Assembly (NCBI GenBank): GCA_002794735.1
Contig: NBAZ01000014.1
Coordinates: 310,001 to 374,000 of the forward strand
Direction of reading: 5' to 3'
Length of the DNA: 64,000 nt
Source: Pyrrhoderma lamaoense
Taxonomy: Eukaryota > Basidiomycota > Agaricomycetes > Hymenochaetales > Hymenochaetaceae
Of this stretch, positions 24,301 through 37,684 are shown one piece after another. How positions within the stretch are numbered: the stretch's first letter is position 1; the number at the start of each line of letters is the position of its first letter. Position numbers and translations under genes: made by a program. The notes under the pieces are model-generated. The model saw only the letters and a program-made list of their open reading frames with translations, searched no databases and was not told the DNA's origin.

Positions 24301-27300
24301 AAAGAAGCTTTGTACCCCCTATCTTCTGCACCTTCGTGTTGCATCTTGGTATCTTGGGAAGCAATTCTGAAAACTTTGAGAGAAAACCTTACTGTCCCCT
24401 CTAGTTCTAGCGAGGTACAGAAATATGGGTGGGAAGATCAACTAAATACGGCGTCGGGTATACTTTCGGGAGAAGAAGTACACCTCGGGACGGAAAGAAC
24501 GGAAAAGTAGACAAAGAGTATCGTACCTCTTTTGGTGTTCAGATTATTCGAAATTTGTTAAATAAGATGAAAGCTGAAAGAAAACATAAGCTATCATATG
24601 AGCCTTTTGGTATGCGTCTCGAATCTCTTCGGTTGATAAAAATCCCAAAAGGCGAGAAAATGAGTGCTTCCATGGAAGTTTTAGGAAATAAAAGATGATA
24701 ATGTATTAAGGGGCTGATACCAGCTCGTATCAATAACAAATTCGGTAGAAACCAAGAAACAGAGTAAAAACAGGTCAGGTTGTTACTAAATTAGGACCAT
24801 AAATCATAGATCTAAGGTCTTAGGTAGCGCGACTAAGATTGCGACGCCGCCGCCGCCCAAAGTTTTTATGGGATGCGCAGGTAAGAGTAGGCGCCCATTG
24901 TTATTGTCAAAGACAACGTTTCGTGTAAATTGGTTATTTGAACATTGGACGGGCGCAAACCAGTGGTTTACCCCCAGTCATCTTAGGATCCAGGGATTTT
25001 TTCGAGGACGTAGCGAAAGGCATAGCTTTAGAGGAATCGCGGTGTTGCTCTGGGCGATCCCCCGACATGACAATTTACAGATGGCAAGCAGACGAATCAT
25101 GGCAACAATGAACAACTCAAGGCAGTGCGGGTGGTGGCCCATCACAGGGGGGAAATCAAACGGGTAAATTAAGGAAAGAAAAGAAGGAGGCAGGAGAATA
25201 TTGATGATGATCAACTGAATTGTCGATGAAACAGTTAGACTTTTCAAGGTTTGACATACTGACAAGGTCTGGATAGATAGTCAAAGAAAAACGGATTTGA
25301 TACTGTGATTTAGGTTGGTACCATCCATTTGTGGTCTGATTGCAAAAGTTGTGGCTTGAGGAAAGGGTTCCGTGTGTGCTTCGATAAGGACAGAAGGTCA
25401 GTTTAGATAGATTGTTTCCAACTGTATGTATTCGTATGAATTAGATGTTTAATACCAACCATCGCACATCTGGCGCGACTTCGATCGAGGACACAAACAC
25501 AATTTGTCGTGTGGATGATTCTTCCTCTACCAGTTCCAGACATGAGTCTTCCTGATCTATGATCAATAGTACGTTAAACAACGTAGACCCCCGAAAACGA
25601 AAACGAAAACGAGACCTGGTTCCCAACTCACTTGTTTGATTATGATCATCCCCAGCGCCTCTCTACTCTACTGACACAACCACTCTCAAATTAGGCGGGG
25701 CCCAGCCAGCAGTAAGCCCCCTCGTTGGGACTCATTTTTCCGTTCAGTTACAATGATCCGTGCTTCGTACTATCTTGAGCTTTGACTAGTAAGGTTAGAT
25801 TAAATATCCTGGGTTCATGTGCGTGGGTATGTTACTGGGTATGTATACACAACGGGGGCCTTCGAGCCGAGAGAAGCTTCAATGCATTAGGATAGAGTGG
25901 CAAGATAAAGCAGAGCAGATCCTCCATGATGAAGGAACAGGGACAATGGTCTCAGACGGGACAAGGTCTTTCGGCACGGGACTGGATGGTGGAATCTTAC
26001 GTAAATCAAAGACATCTTACGTAACTCAAGGTCGTATGTTACCTTTACTTGAACCAATCGTCTTCTTTCTGTGTCTAGAATTATCTCAAACGAAATGTTT
26101 GTATTTGCTTACGGTTAGCTTCTAAACCTTCTTGTATTTAAGCTCAACCTGAAAGTCCCGTAATACACTTGCGTTCTAAGAAAACGAACTCTTTATCTTA
26201 GATTGTACTCTGTATTCTAGTTTTACAAGCATCCCCGTGATTACGTTTTAGTTTCGGGAACTGCCAGCCTCGTGTCGGAATACATAACCTCTTTTTTTGG
26301 TAGGAAAAGCTGATAAAAACAACGGAGCTCACATCAGGCCCTAGGTAGGAGCCCTAAAATAGAAGGAACTTAGGGAAAATAAAAAATAAAACAAGGAGTA
26401 ATCTGTACCTAGCAATCAGGATCGGTTTTACATTTGATATGGACTAGATGTTCATATAATCAATCTCGCTAACAGTCTTTACGTTACACTCACAACGGAT
26501 GGAGAATTGGAACAATACTGTGTCTGGAGATAGGATTCCAGCTCCAACGTATCAGAAAGCGGTTAAATTTGTCTTTTGTCTTCAGAAATGCATGCATACC
26601 GATCCAAAACTCTTTGGTCTGTTCTTTTCTTGCAGGACATTCTCATCCTGGGGCACACAAAAGCCTCCACGCGGTTCGCGGGTAGTCAATCTTCTCCTCT
26701 AAAAGTCCCACTCCATCGTACCGATTTGTACTTGAATTCAGGAGGAGTCTACTTCCTGTATTGCTTACTGTACCTTGGGAAGACATTTTCACACTTTCCA
26801 CCTCTGGGAATAACTTCTTTCCTCGTCGGCTAGACCACTTTATCTCTTCCAACGAAGTGTTGAGAATGGAACAAAGGAACGGAATGATAGACGGATGCGA
26901 TGCATACTGTTTCTCGTCGACGGACTATATCTCGTCTCTTTGCGTGACGGTGATTATTGTCAACAGAAAACACAAGAATGATGCCCAAAGTTTGAAGGTA
27001 TTCACACGGCTGGCTTTCTATCTTTCTTTTCCGAGGCCCCTCGCTGACTTTGGTGCCTCATCTCATACAAAGCGATCGGCGTAAGAAAAAAATCACACTA
27101 GCATGCTCAGTTTCATGTACACTCCTCGGTGATAAAGACATGTTTTTGTCACCTAACTCTCTGCGCTGTAAGCTTTAATAAGTAACAGATAGACTCTGTA
27201 TAAGATCTACCTAATCACCTGTCACTTACAGAAAAAAATGAACTTTTAATAAGAGGAGATAAAAATATTGACTAATCTAAATCAGGATCAGCAAAAATTA

Positions 27301-27350
27301 CAATAACGACTCCGACATCTCCGCCTGAAACGTGCGTTTTCATTATTTCA
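21340..27350. other. Gene-poor region
   Basis: No gene can be supported. Short frames at 24429-24698 (+), 24868-25167 (+) and 25817-26125 (+) lack motifs and splice support. Small repeats include three units of GAAAAC at about 25592-25613 and a near-duplicate of CATCTTACGTAA around 26000. The GC-richer patch near 24840-24870 is short. Confidence 0.45.
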
Positions 27351-27355
27351 TCTCT

Positions 27356-28980
27356 CTAATCCACCTCCAAAAATCTGGCAATTCGAATCGGTCTTTCAAT
27401 GAAGTAACAACTTACTTCATCCCATTCGCGCTCATTGCGGGCGGTAACGAGTCCCCAGCTTCTCGCAAGCACCAAGAACAAAGCTATAATATCTCTTAAT
27501 CCGATTTGTGCGGAGCTGCAAAACTCTAAGTGTTTCTGAACTTCTATCATCTTCACAGTGTGACAAAATTCATTCTTCATCATCTATAGACTAATGGAGT
27601 ATCGTAGCTCTGAGCGCCACGGAGACGCCTTGCTCATTTACAGTAATAACTAATACTCAATACTATAATACTATGCATAATCTGTGCTTCTTACTATCTC
27701 AATCACTCTGGCGCCAAGAATACTCAGGGACCTGATTTGATGATAGGAATCAGGAATATATCCATCTCCACGAGTAGTACTTTTCATGTATCTCGACAAA
27801 GTACATCGACTACCGGCTTTGAAATAACTTCTGATCGTTTCGTGTTACTGAATATCTTCTCAGAGGACGGAACTGGTCAGGATCATAGTTTTATCTTCTC
27901 CTCCTCTTTTCCCCCTATCTATTTCAGGTTTACTTTAGTCTAGGTTCATCTATTTGTCCTCTAGATTTTGTAATACTTACATGAAACTGATGGAGAGGCT
28001 CTGAAGTCTTAAAGTAGCTCTCATCATCTCGGTAACATCCTTGCATCTGAGAGCTTCATCCGCAAAAGTCTTCAATAAAGAGTATGTACAACCTTCGAAT
28101 TGTAACATAAAAACCCATTTCTCGAACAGTATATCGTGGAGGAATGTATCAAGAGATCAGTTCATCAAGAAGCGTCTACTGTAGCACTCTCTTTACCCTT
28201 ACACTCCGTTTCTTCGTTTCTGTTCCTGCAGTGTTGATCAGCCGTCTAACAGCGATCTTCTTACTAGTAACATTGCGGCAACGTTCACTGACCTAGCCCT
28301 TCGTTCTCCTAGATCTCTCTCTAAATATATATACAGTCAGATTTAGTCCATTCCTGTCGCAATTTCCTTTCGGTGTCTCTTAATGTCAGGAACATAAACG
28401 TTGTACACCATATGTGCACGTACATTATACTTCAAGCTGGAACCTTAAGATTCCTAGATATGAAATAGGAAATCTGAAGATCTCAAAATAACTTTACTGG
28501 ATTAGAGTGGACATATTTTAATTTTATCATCCAAAGAAAATCAAGTTTCTTACACAATTTTACCGTATGATTTTAGATGATAGTGTTAAAAAAATTCTTT
28601 CCCTCGAAGTCCAAATTTGTCCAAGGGTCGTAGATCTCCCAAGGAGGCGATGCTTCGAAGCTGCTTCTCAGGGTTCTAAGTTTGATAGGGGTCGGGAAAA
28701 GGGAATTAAGGGATGATGTACGACGAATTTAGTTCTGGGCTCAGTAGTAGCACTCAATTGCAGCGGGAGTGGTGAGAGGCTACTCCTGATCCTTACCACC
28801 ACTAATAAGTTCACTAAGAACAAGCTTAATGAATAGATTAAGGCCGCGGGTGAAGATATCTTCATCAGAAATATCAGAGCAATGGTGGCAATACTATAAG
28901 ATACGATACAATCAGATCTTAAGTATTCATTCTTGTCGTTGATTGACTCACGAAGACTTCGGAGTTCTATACTCACCATC
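27356..28980 (-). CDS. Exon-like fragments of an unidentified gene
   Basis: Several minus-strand pieces look coding. One near 28865-28800 reads DEDIFTRGLNLFIKLVLSEL and is followed by a GTAAGG donor. One near 28107-27982 starts with ATG, reads KTFADEALRCKDVTEMMRAT and ends at a GTAAGT donor. One at about 27583-27416 reads SAQIGLRDIIALFLVLARSW and also ends at GTAAGT; an acceptor 41-44 nt further on gives a short tail and stop. I could not join them in one frame, and no family is recognised. They may be a real orphan gene, a decayed one, or chance. Confidence 0.28.
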
Positions 28981-29049
28981 ATGTTGGACCCACTGACCCT
29001 TCAATAAGACCTTCCAAACGACCCCCAGCGCATCAGCTCCCGAGTATTT

Positions 29050-32000
29050 TTTTCACCACCGACGCGCTGCCCGCATTACGTTATCTTTTCCGATCCGGGC
29101 ACCGCAATCATCATTCACTCATAATGAATAACCCACTGACTGGGTAGATAAAAATCAAGTAAGGCGGCTTTTTGTTAATCCTTTCCTCATTTCTCCTTAA
29201 TAAGCGGACAAAATCTCAACACCGCCGTTCTCTAGTCATTATTTTCATTAGGACTTAATTATCAACCTGAATACTAAAATTAAAATCTTGCTGGATGCCT
29301 CACCACAGATCTTTTGGCTGGTTAGAGTTTGATACTAGGCCACAATTTAACCTAGTTTAGGTAGGGTTCTCATAAGATCAACTTTAGGGAATGATGCATA
29401 AAGTTTATAGTATAGCTCCCCCGAAGAGGGCTCTTCTTCCAAGTCATGCACATGAGCCAAGACATTTAGCACTTCAGATTCGGCTCCGTACAGAGGCTGA
29501 AGGTATTATCGTATTGCTCTCGTCTCAAGTAAATGCACATATATGTTAGATTTCTAATCTTTAAATAATTTAAAATTTATCTTGAAGTTCTGTTCAGTGA
29601 AAGCATGAAGCAAAAATACCTCATTTATCAAATGCTAATATTGTACTATTTACTGTCGCACATAATGGCACAGCAAATAATATGGTGCCAGCCTATAGGC
29701 AGACAAAACAAATTTAAATACAAGTTTTTACCTCCGACAAGCCCACTCGGTATCCCATCGCAACAGCCTACTCCTATTTCTTCTCAGCCTCGTTCCTGTT
29801 GCCTCCAACACGCATAGCCTCACTTTCATTAAAATTAAAGTATTATCTGAGAAGGAAAAAGGAAAAGATCAATGAACGACGCCACACTTGTCAGTTTAGT
29901 TTCTCAGGTTCAAATGATGTTCCAAGATCCTACTAGTTCTAGTCCCGAGTATCATAGTATGCCAGTGAGAAATGGCGAGAGAGGGACTGTATGAAATTTG
30001 ATTATTGTGAAAAACACAATGCATCTCCTGGCGGGATATGTAATAAGCAATGCGCCGACGATGATGCTGATACTCCAGCTTGCAATTCTCAAGGTACTTT
30101 GAAATGACGAGCGGAGGGTCTTTTGATGATAGATGATATGATGATAAACGGACTAAGATCTCATATCTTGTTTTAGAAGTTATTATTCCCTACAAAAAGC
30201 AAGGATTTCTATATTACAAAAACGACCCTCAATATAATAATGATGTTATGTTGCATGATACCGGGGAAATCAACTGAATAGCGAGACTTGGGACTCTATG
30301 ATAACCATTAGGTATCCTTCTTCTATTCCCGATACTTTCCCAGCCACAGGGAGGCCGAGCTTCTGAGCATTTCAGTGATTTCTCACTATTGATGCAGAAG
30401 GAGCTGATGTGCATCTGTTCCGCTATGCCCATAATTGTGAATGGACGATACCTTTTACTCTGTTTTTAGAAGACTTTGAATAAAACTACTAATGACACGC
30501 TAAGCACTTTGGGCCAATGAGACTTTCGAGATCTCAATCTATGATGATGCTACTCACATTTCCTATACGTTGTAACCGGTATGGAAGAAGGGAATAGAAT
30601 CGGTCTAATTTAAGATTTGTTTTATTATAAGAATTTGGGGGGAGGGGGGATATCTCGAACCCTCATTGTTCTCAGTTCAGATCCAGTTCTCTGCTTAGGG
30701 TCGCGATTTACTCGGGTAAGTCAAGACCCCTTTTGGAGATAGCATTAGAGGAAAAGTTATTCTGCATCTTGAGTCAGTGATCATGATGTATCTCCCCGTT
30801 CCGCGACTGATTCCAACCTCGAAAAAACTTAGATCATCGTCACGGGTGTCCATCCTTTCCTTCCCCTTCAAACCCCTAAACACATGCGCACACACGACTA
30901 AATAGGTAAGGCCGATTCTTAGTTTGAAGTTAAGGGAACTTTCTATTACATGTAATCAAATACTAAAAGAACCAGTTCTTCTTCTTTGTTAAGTAATCCA
31001 GCTCGTCGGATGTATATCGGAGTTTAAAAACTGTCTTTGGCGGATGGCTTCGTCGTGCTGAGATGCAAACTCTCCTTCGGGTAGCCACATTCAGGTTCAT
31101 GAGTATACCCAGCGCGTACTCATAGAGATAGTGGGAGAACTTTGTAACACACACTTGTCAGTAAACAGCGGTAACGAAATCAAAGTCCGATGCGTCTTTC
31201 TTAATGATACACACACTCGTAAATTGGTAGTCCTCACTATTATGTAGTGAACTAAGATTAATTTGTATTTTTGGTTGATCAACTTCGCTCTATATCAGTT
31301 GGGATAAGGTAGAGCTAGTCTACGAGCCATTCTATGCTAATGGACCTCTTCGGAGAAAGAGGATTAGCGACTATAGTTATTCTCTATGAATGGAAGCGTA
31401 ATTTCCGTAACGATATCTTGTTCTAATGAGATCGATAAGACTAATCACAAACCCAAACAGATGCATGTACTCGATCGCGACCTTGATCCATGTGCTACCA
31501 AGACAAACAATTAATTTGGGAACTAGTATGTCTCATAGAAAACATGTGCACTGGCTACTGATACAACATAGAGGTAAATATACAAAAAACACTCGTAACT
31601 GAACCAAAAAAAGAAGGAAGTCGTGATAGCTCGAATAATGAGAGTGAGGAGAAACTAGTGATAGAAATATGGAGCGAATAGGATTTATAAGAGTGCTCAG
31701 TACGAAATGTGGGTATGAAGTGGATATACATGTGTATGAGGAATGGGATTAATGAAAGCGTCTAAAACATAAGGCAATGGATTGACTAAGGATTAGTATC
31801 ATAGATCAAATAAATATATGTAGCATGTACAAGCACAGAGATAACCGATGAAATCGGATGAGAATAGTGGGTTGTAAAGATATTCGAGGGAGACGTTTGG
31901 CCGACGGCAAAATAGACAAACATAGATCAGTTGCAGTTGATATTCTTCGCATGAGGTATTGGAGAGGTCGTTAAGAATGATGTTTTCACTTCCATGGCTT

Positions 32001-32188
32001 AAGCCAGGGAATAGTATTTGAGATGACTCTTGAATTACTGGTCAGAATACCAGCAAGTAATAAGCCAATGATCTTGAGAGTGACCGTTGGGAAGTAGAGC
32101 AGTCGAACACACCCAAGCCCTTACGTTGGGCCCACATCAGCTTCAAATTCGGAGTCAATTTTGTTCGTTGTCCACATATGTCCTCGGT
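29050..32188. other. Gene-free region, includes 3' flank of the LRR gene
   Basis: AT-rich sequence with only short frames lacking motifs. A G-rich tract lies at about 30636-30650. The last several hundred bases before 32189 are likely the 3' UTR of the LRR scaffold gene. Nothing else was seen. Confidence 0.5.
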
Positions 32189-35100
32189 CTATCGCTGGGC
32201 CATGGGACGGATCGTCGCATTCGCCTCCTCCGCTTCCTTCAGCACACGCCTAAGTAAAGCCTCTGCCTTCCTTTTCTCTTTCTCCATTGTACGTACACCG
32301 TCCAGTATCTTTATCTGTGGACATGCCCTCATGACCAGACCCCTGTACGCTAGACGACCCGCATAAGCCTTATCAGGAAGACCCCTTCTGAACTGTGAAT
32401 CGAGTGCTTCCCAGTGGGAAGGAGCTTGCTTTTCTTTCTTCGGGGAATTGGAAACGGAGGATGAGCCACTCAAGGCACCATCGGATCCTACTGTAGAGGG
32501 GCCCGCGTCGATCCTCCTCTTTTGACCGTCCGGAGCACCTGAAGAGGGTAATGAGAATGGAGATACGTTCTTCCCCTTAACAGGCTCGGATGGTTGTAGC
32601 AGCGCGTTATCATCTTTCTCCTGTACGAGTAACGGGAGATACCATCCTAAAGTGCATGGATTCATTCTAAAAAGCACATGGGGAGTTAGCTGCCGTGCCT
32701 GGTAAACGTAAAGGAAAATTAATGCAAGATCAAATGAAGCCAATTTGAGCCATCATGTGTATGTATACATCACGACATGACGCAAATTTCCCCTCCCCCA
32801 GTTGACACGTTATGTCAAAAGCAATACCCCCGTATATGATCGTTTCTTCGAAACAAGGACAAAAAGGAAAAACAATTTAGCGTACCTGAAGTCAAGCATT
32901 TCTATATTCGATCCCATACTACTTAACATCTTTACAATTGCTTTAGTACCACTCATACGATTGCCAACTAGTGTTAGTTTTCGTAAGCGTGTAAGACCAG
33001 CAAGGCCTTGAGCTACTTCCTCCGCCTCGAGAAAGTTATAGTTCAGATTCAGTGCTCTGATGTTTGGCATAAGCGAGGAGAAATTGATCGGAAGTGTGGT
33101 AAGACGACATGCAGCCAGTTCGAGGTATACTAGATTATAGCAGGCTTGAGCACTTGGGCTGAGTGGAAGAGGAGATGGGTTCCCTGGAGACGGTGCTATA
33201 AATATCTCGTGTTATCTCTAAGAAGAAAAAACTTACCTGAAAGGTAAATTCTCTTGATATCTCGAATGTCATTACTATCAAGCTGCCTAGAAGACGATAC
33301 ATCAGGGGAGCTAGTTGTTAAATAACTTTGGAGCATACTCACAACCCAACGTCTCGAGAACTCGGACCAACTTGGTTCCGGGCACTTAGATTTTCAAGTT
33401 TTCCGAGACGATTCAAGCCAACTAATCTCTGCCGAATTTTCCTTTGAGATTGTCCCTTTTGAGAAGCTTTCCCGTCTACTAAGCAGTTGTTATCTACGTA
33501 AAGTGTTCGCAGATTGGGAAAGCGCGATACATCGAGATGCTTAAGTCGATTCCCACTCAATCGAAGGATTCGAAGCTTCTGTAGTATCGTGGCATTAGAT
33601 GAGCTGAGTTTTTCATCGGTGGTGTCTGTAGGTTGATCTAATGTTTGTAAACAGTTATTATCTACAACATAGATTAGTATATATACTCCTATATGTCAGA
33701 GATACAACGTACCAAGATTGATGGATACAAGAGCAGGAAGTGACCCAAGGCCACGAACACTTTCGAGGCGGTTATTGCTCAAACTAAGGAGCTCTAGACG
33801 AGACCTACAACGCTTAGAGTTACTAAACACGAAAATCAGGGCGGAATGCTAAGACAAACCATTTAAGCATCGAGAAATCTACTTCTCGTAGTTCATTTCC
33901 TTGTAAACTAAGTTTTAGCAAACCATCAAACTTCACAAGACCATCCAAATCGCTGATCTTATTCCCATCGGCACGGAGTTCTCTCAGATGCCGTAAACAT
34001 GTCAACTCTATGAAGAGGACATGGAGGAAGTTAGTAACAATAAAGGTCAGGAAAATGACCTTTAATACTAACGTTGGAGTGAATCGATATCATTATAGCT
34101 GATATCTAGATTCTCAAGGTTCAGAAGATGGCTGAATGATGTTAAACTAGTTAAACTGGAAGAGTCCTTCAGCATAAATCTAGGTCTTTAGCTATAAATG
34201 GGGGAGCGTACACATTGGAAGAGACTGATAATGTACGAACAGAACCAGGGACACCGCTGAGCCATGCAAGAAGGTTATTGTTCCTAAAAACAGAACATGC
34301 TTGTTAAAAGAAGGTTCGATGACCTCCATATAAAAGAGACTTACAAGTTCAATGAATCTAGTCGTGGTAAGAACTCTTTCAAGCGTGCCACACTGTCCAG
34401 TTTCCTTCCAGACAAGTCAACTGAACTCAGAGAATCCCAATACGGCTCGAACGGCTGGATATCAGTAATAACTTCTACTAGCCGGTCGTGTGCAACTCCA
34501 AACGAGCATTCCGTAAGGAATGTAGCATTTGGAAATTGTGAAGATGTGTTCGTCCGTTGTTTTGGACTTGATGTTGCTGGACGAACTGTTTGGGTACGAG
34601 CAAATGATCGCTTGGTGACTGCGTTTTTATCATCCAACTCTTCATAATTGTCAAATTGCTGCTGATAGTAGGCCTCAGATCCCACGGGCTGAGGTTGGTT
34701 AGCTGGGGCATCATCATCTTGTAACACTAGGAACAATTATCGTAAGTGTTTGAACATAAGCGATAAGGCAAAAACTCACAGGATTCTTCAAGATCTCCAA
34801 GCATATCCGCGATCCGCTTTGAACGGATTGATTGTGCAGAAATCTGGGGGTTTGAATGCATCAAGGATACACTACGAACCGGAGCATCTTGTCGACTCCC
34901 GGGAACGAGTCCAATAATCTTTCCATCCTTTCGTCCATCTGAGAAACTCACAGAGCGGCCTACGCGGCTGACGGGAGTCACACTCGCGCTCTTCAGCGCA
35001 GATCGAGGTGGCTTGATAGGTCTGCGTTTCTCTGGAGGACATGGTGTGGCGGCAGCGGCCGGAGAAACACCAAAGCCATATAAACTCATCTCCGCGTTAT

Positions 35101-37684
35101 TAATACTAATATTTCCCTGAGGAGCATGACGAGGCTCCACCACCAATGAAAGATCTCCAATAGCTTGTGGTTCTTCCCTTATTGACATAGATGCAAAATT
35201 TGCAGAGAAGTCATCTTCAGTTTCCTCGAACCCAGCATTTCCGTTCACCAGTTCGGCGTTATCATCCGATTCTGATGTCTCATCGTCGGTGTCAGTTAAG
35301 TCTCCAGGTTCACCGGTCATCACCTCGACGATACCACCGTTTGCAATATCAAAACTAAATGAAGCAAGCTGGGCTTCTTCCACAACACCGAAGTCTAAAT
35401 CCGAATCCGAATCAACAATATTCATATCTTCAGACCCAAGGCTCTGATTTGAGTCGTCGCCGGGGTGAAATTCATTTATTCCGTTACCCTGTGCATGCAC
35501 AGGCCTACCGGATTCCTCATCTCGGAGACTTTCAATGTCTCTGAAAGGATCGTCACTTTCGTTGCTTCCTTCTGTAATAAGGGTGGTCAAATTCGAGGGC
35601 TGTCTTGATGCAGTGCGTGCGGTTGAAGTCCCTCTTTCTTTGACCCATCGACCGTTAGTATGATCGAAAACCATTCCTCCTACTCGTTCAGGTAGAGTTG
35701 GTAGGTCAGTAGGCGCGATCCTTACCATCTGGGCAGGTCCAGCATGTTTGACATTTGAACCAGTACTTCCAACCGTCAAAGTGGTGGCAGTAGTAGCAGT
35801 GCTCCCTAATGATACTAAACGATTAAGGTCTTCATTCACACTTTCACTACGTGCCTGCACGAATCGGTTGCTCGCAACAGCCGCTGAGGGTGGAGCAAGG
35901 AAAGCTGGATTCGGTGAACGTACCCGATCCGCTATAGGGGAGATCGCATTGTTGGGAATGACAATTGGCATTACTACAACACCATCTCTTCCCTGAGCGA
36001 ATATGTTCTGGGTTCCATTCGTATGTTCCACTTTTTTACTTGGAACATTAGATCGGGCCACACTGGCAGCATATGATGGGGGGTCTGGATCTGGATCTGG
36101 ATCCGAATCATTATCTTTTGCGACTAGGCGTCTCTTGAGTGGTGACTGAGGTCTCGACTCTGGGGAAGGCGCTAACGAGCGCTCCAATTTTTCCTGCCCT
36201 TCCTCCTCGCCTTTCTGGCTTGACATTGAGTTATCACCTTTACCGGAGTTTCCGGAGAAAATCCTTTTGTCACCCTTGATTTTTGCCATTAAATCTGCAG
36301 CTTGTCTGCGATATGCAAGTGAAGAGAACTTAGCCCCATTATCATCAGATCGAGCATTAGAGTTCAGAGAAGCTGCGGTAGAGGAAGATGGAACACTAGA
36401 TACCGCATTTGTACCTATCTGCGAGTTATTTAAGACTAAAAAAATGTCGATTAGCTTGAAAATTGTAGTATCATTGTGACAGTAGACCTACTTCTTGAGG
36501 TTCCTTCTAGGTCTTGATCACCTGCATTAGCGACAGAAAACATTGAGAAATCTCGGGCCTCCCGGATCTGCTGCATAAACGCTTTGGATTCTCCGACATA
36601 ATCTCTCCTAGGCGCTACTGAACTCTGACTCTGAGGCTGTATACGAACAGGCTTCTCAATCTGTAGATCCGACGGCGGAGTAAGTTTGATCCTCTTCGCC
36701 GCACGCATCCTAGAAAAAGTTTCATTTCTCCTGTCATCTTCGTCACAAGGGGCGGGAGAACTAGCCAACACAGTACTCCTGCTCGTACTTCCATTATTAG
36801 ACGGAGGACTGATACCAAATGAGTCAACGATTGCAGATAAATGGTCATGAGTGTATGTATCATATCGAAATTGAAACAATCGTAAACGCGGGTCGTTAGC
36901 TTCAATTGGCCTTCAAGCCCTTGCCTAGAGAAAGTTGGAACTGGCGTTTCTGCGGCGCCAATCACCAGGGGTGGTAGAGAGCGGTGTACAGAACGAGGAA
37001 CCGAAAAAGTGAATCGACAAGTGGGACTAGGCTTGTAATTCCCGAATGCACCTATGTTTGGCATGTCTGTCTCAACGATTTCATCTGGACGTTTCTCGGC
37101 AGCTCGACGATTCAGGCTCTTGGGTTTCTCTGCACCTTCGTCACCATCCTCTTCCTCTTCAACCTGCGAGGGTACGACGACTTGTGAGAGTTTTGAGGGA
37201 TTGAGTGGCCGAGATGTTGTGCGGCGAAATGGGGTAACTGGTGGAGCAACTGGTGCTTCAGGTGCTTTGGTCGTAGGAAACGATAATTTGGGAGGCGGAG
37301 ATGTCGCCTTAGGTGGTGAAGGTGGTTCAAACATGACTTCCAGTTGCAGTGGTGTAAATATCCCTCTCATTCCGGTCTTCTTCCCAGCTGGAGTTTGCGG
37401 TAGGCATGCTGCTGGTAGCTCTTCCCGTACAACGAATGTACCCCAGTCTGCGTTTCTTCAGTGTCCGTAGCATTATCCATAGTCCCGCCACCTCTCGAGT
37501 TTACGCTTCCAAAGATCACAGTACCAGCACGACTTGACCCAAAGTTGACAGTCCCCTGCATTTCAGATGTTCCGGCATCCTCCTGAGCAGGTGGCTCAAC
37601 TTCGGCTTCTGGTTCCTCCTCAACCCATTCATCTGCGAGATCGTCCGTTTGCCATGCAGGTCTATTGGCCACCGCATTAGCCAT
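32189..37684 (-). CDS. Leucine-rich-repeat scaffold of mitotic exit/septation (Nud1/Cdc11-like), two frameshifts
   Basis: Eleven exons from ATG at 37684: 37684-36492, 36435-34780, 34726-34345, 34283-34212, 34179-34073, 34007-33860, 33804-33713, 33661-33343, 33286-33237, 33195-32886 and 32666-32189. With two one-base repairs they total about 1602 residues. The first two thirds are disordered and Ser/Asp-rich, opening with PAWQTDDLADEW, with FQFRYDTYTHDHLSAIVDS and MVFDHTNGRWVKERG further on, as in fungal Nud1/Cdc11 proteins. The last third holds at least eight LRRs, for example LENLDISYND, LRELRADGNKI and LRTLYVDNNCL. A Trp-Glu cap (HWEALDSQFRRGLPDK) and a charged helix end the protein. Nud1/Cdc11 sits on the spindle pole body and recruits kinases for mitotic exit or septation. 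The frame breaks are at 37394-37396 (TTT) and about 36912-36913. Intron 4 would be only 32 nt (34180-34211), so that junction is uncertain; intron 9 is 41 nt. Confidence 0.85.

Noticed and set aside
36615..37470. Antisense frames over the LRR scaffold (for example 37054-37470)
   Set aside because: They are shadows of the Ser/Pro-rich coding strand, which has family motifs and splice support.
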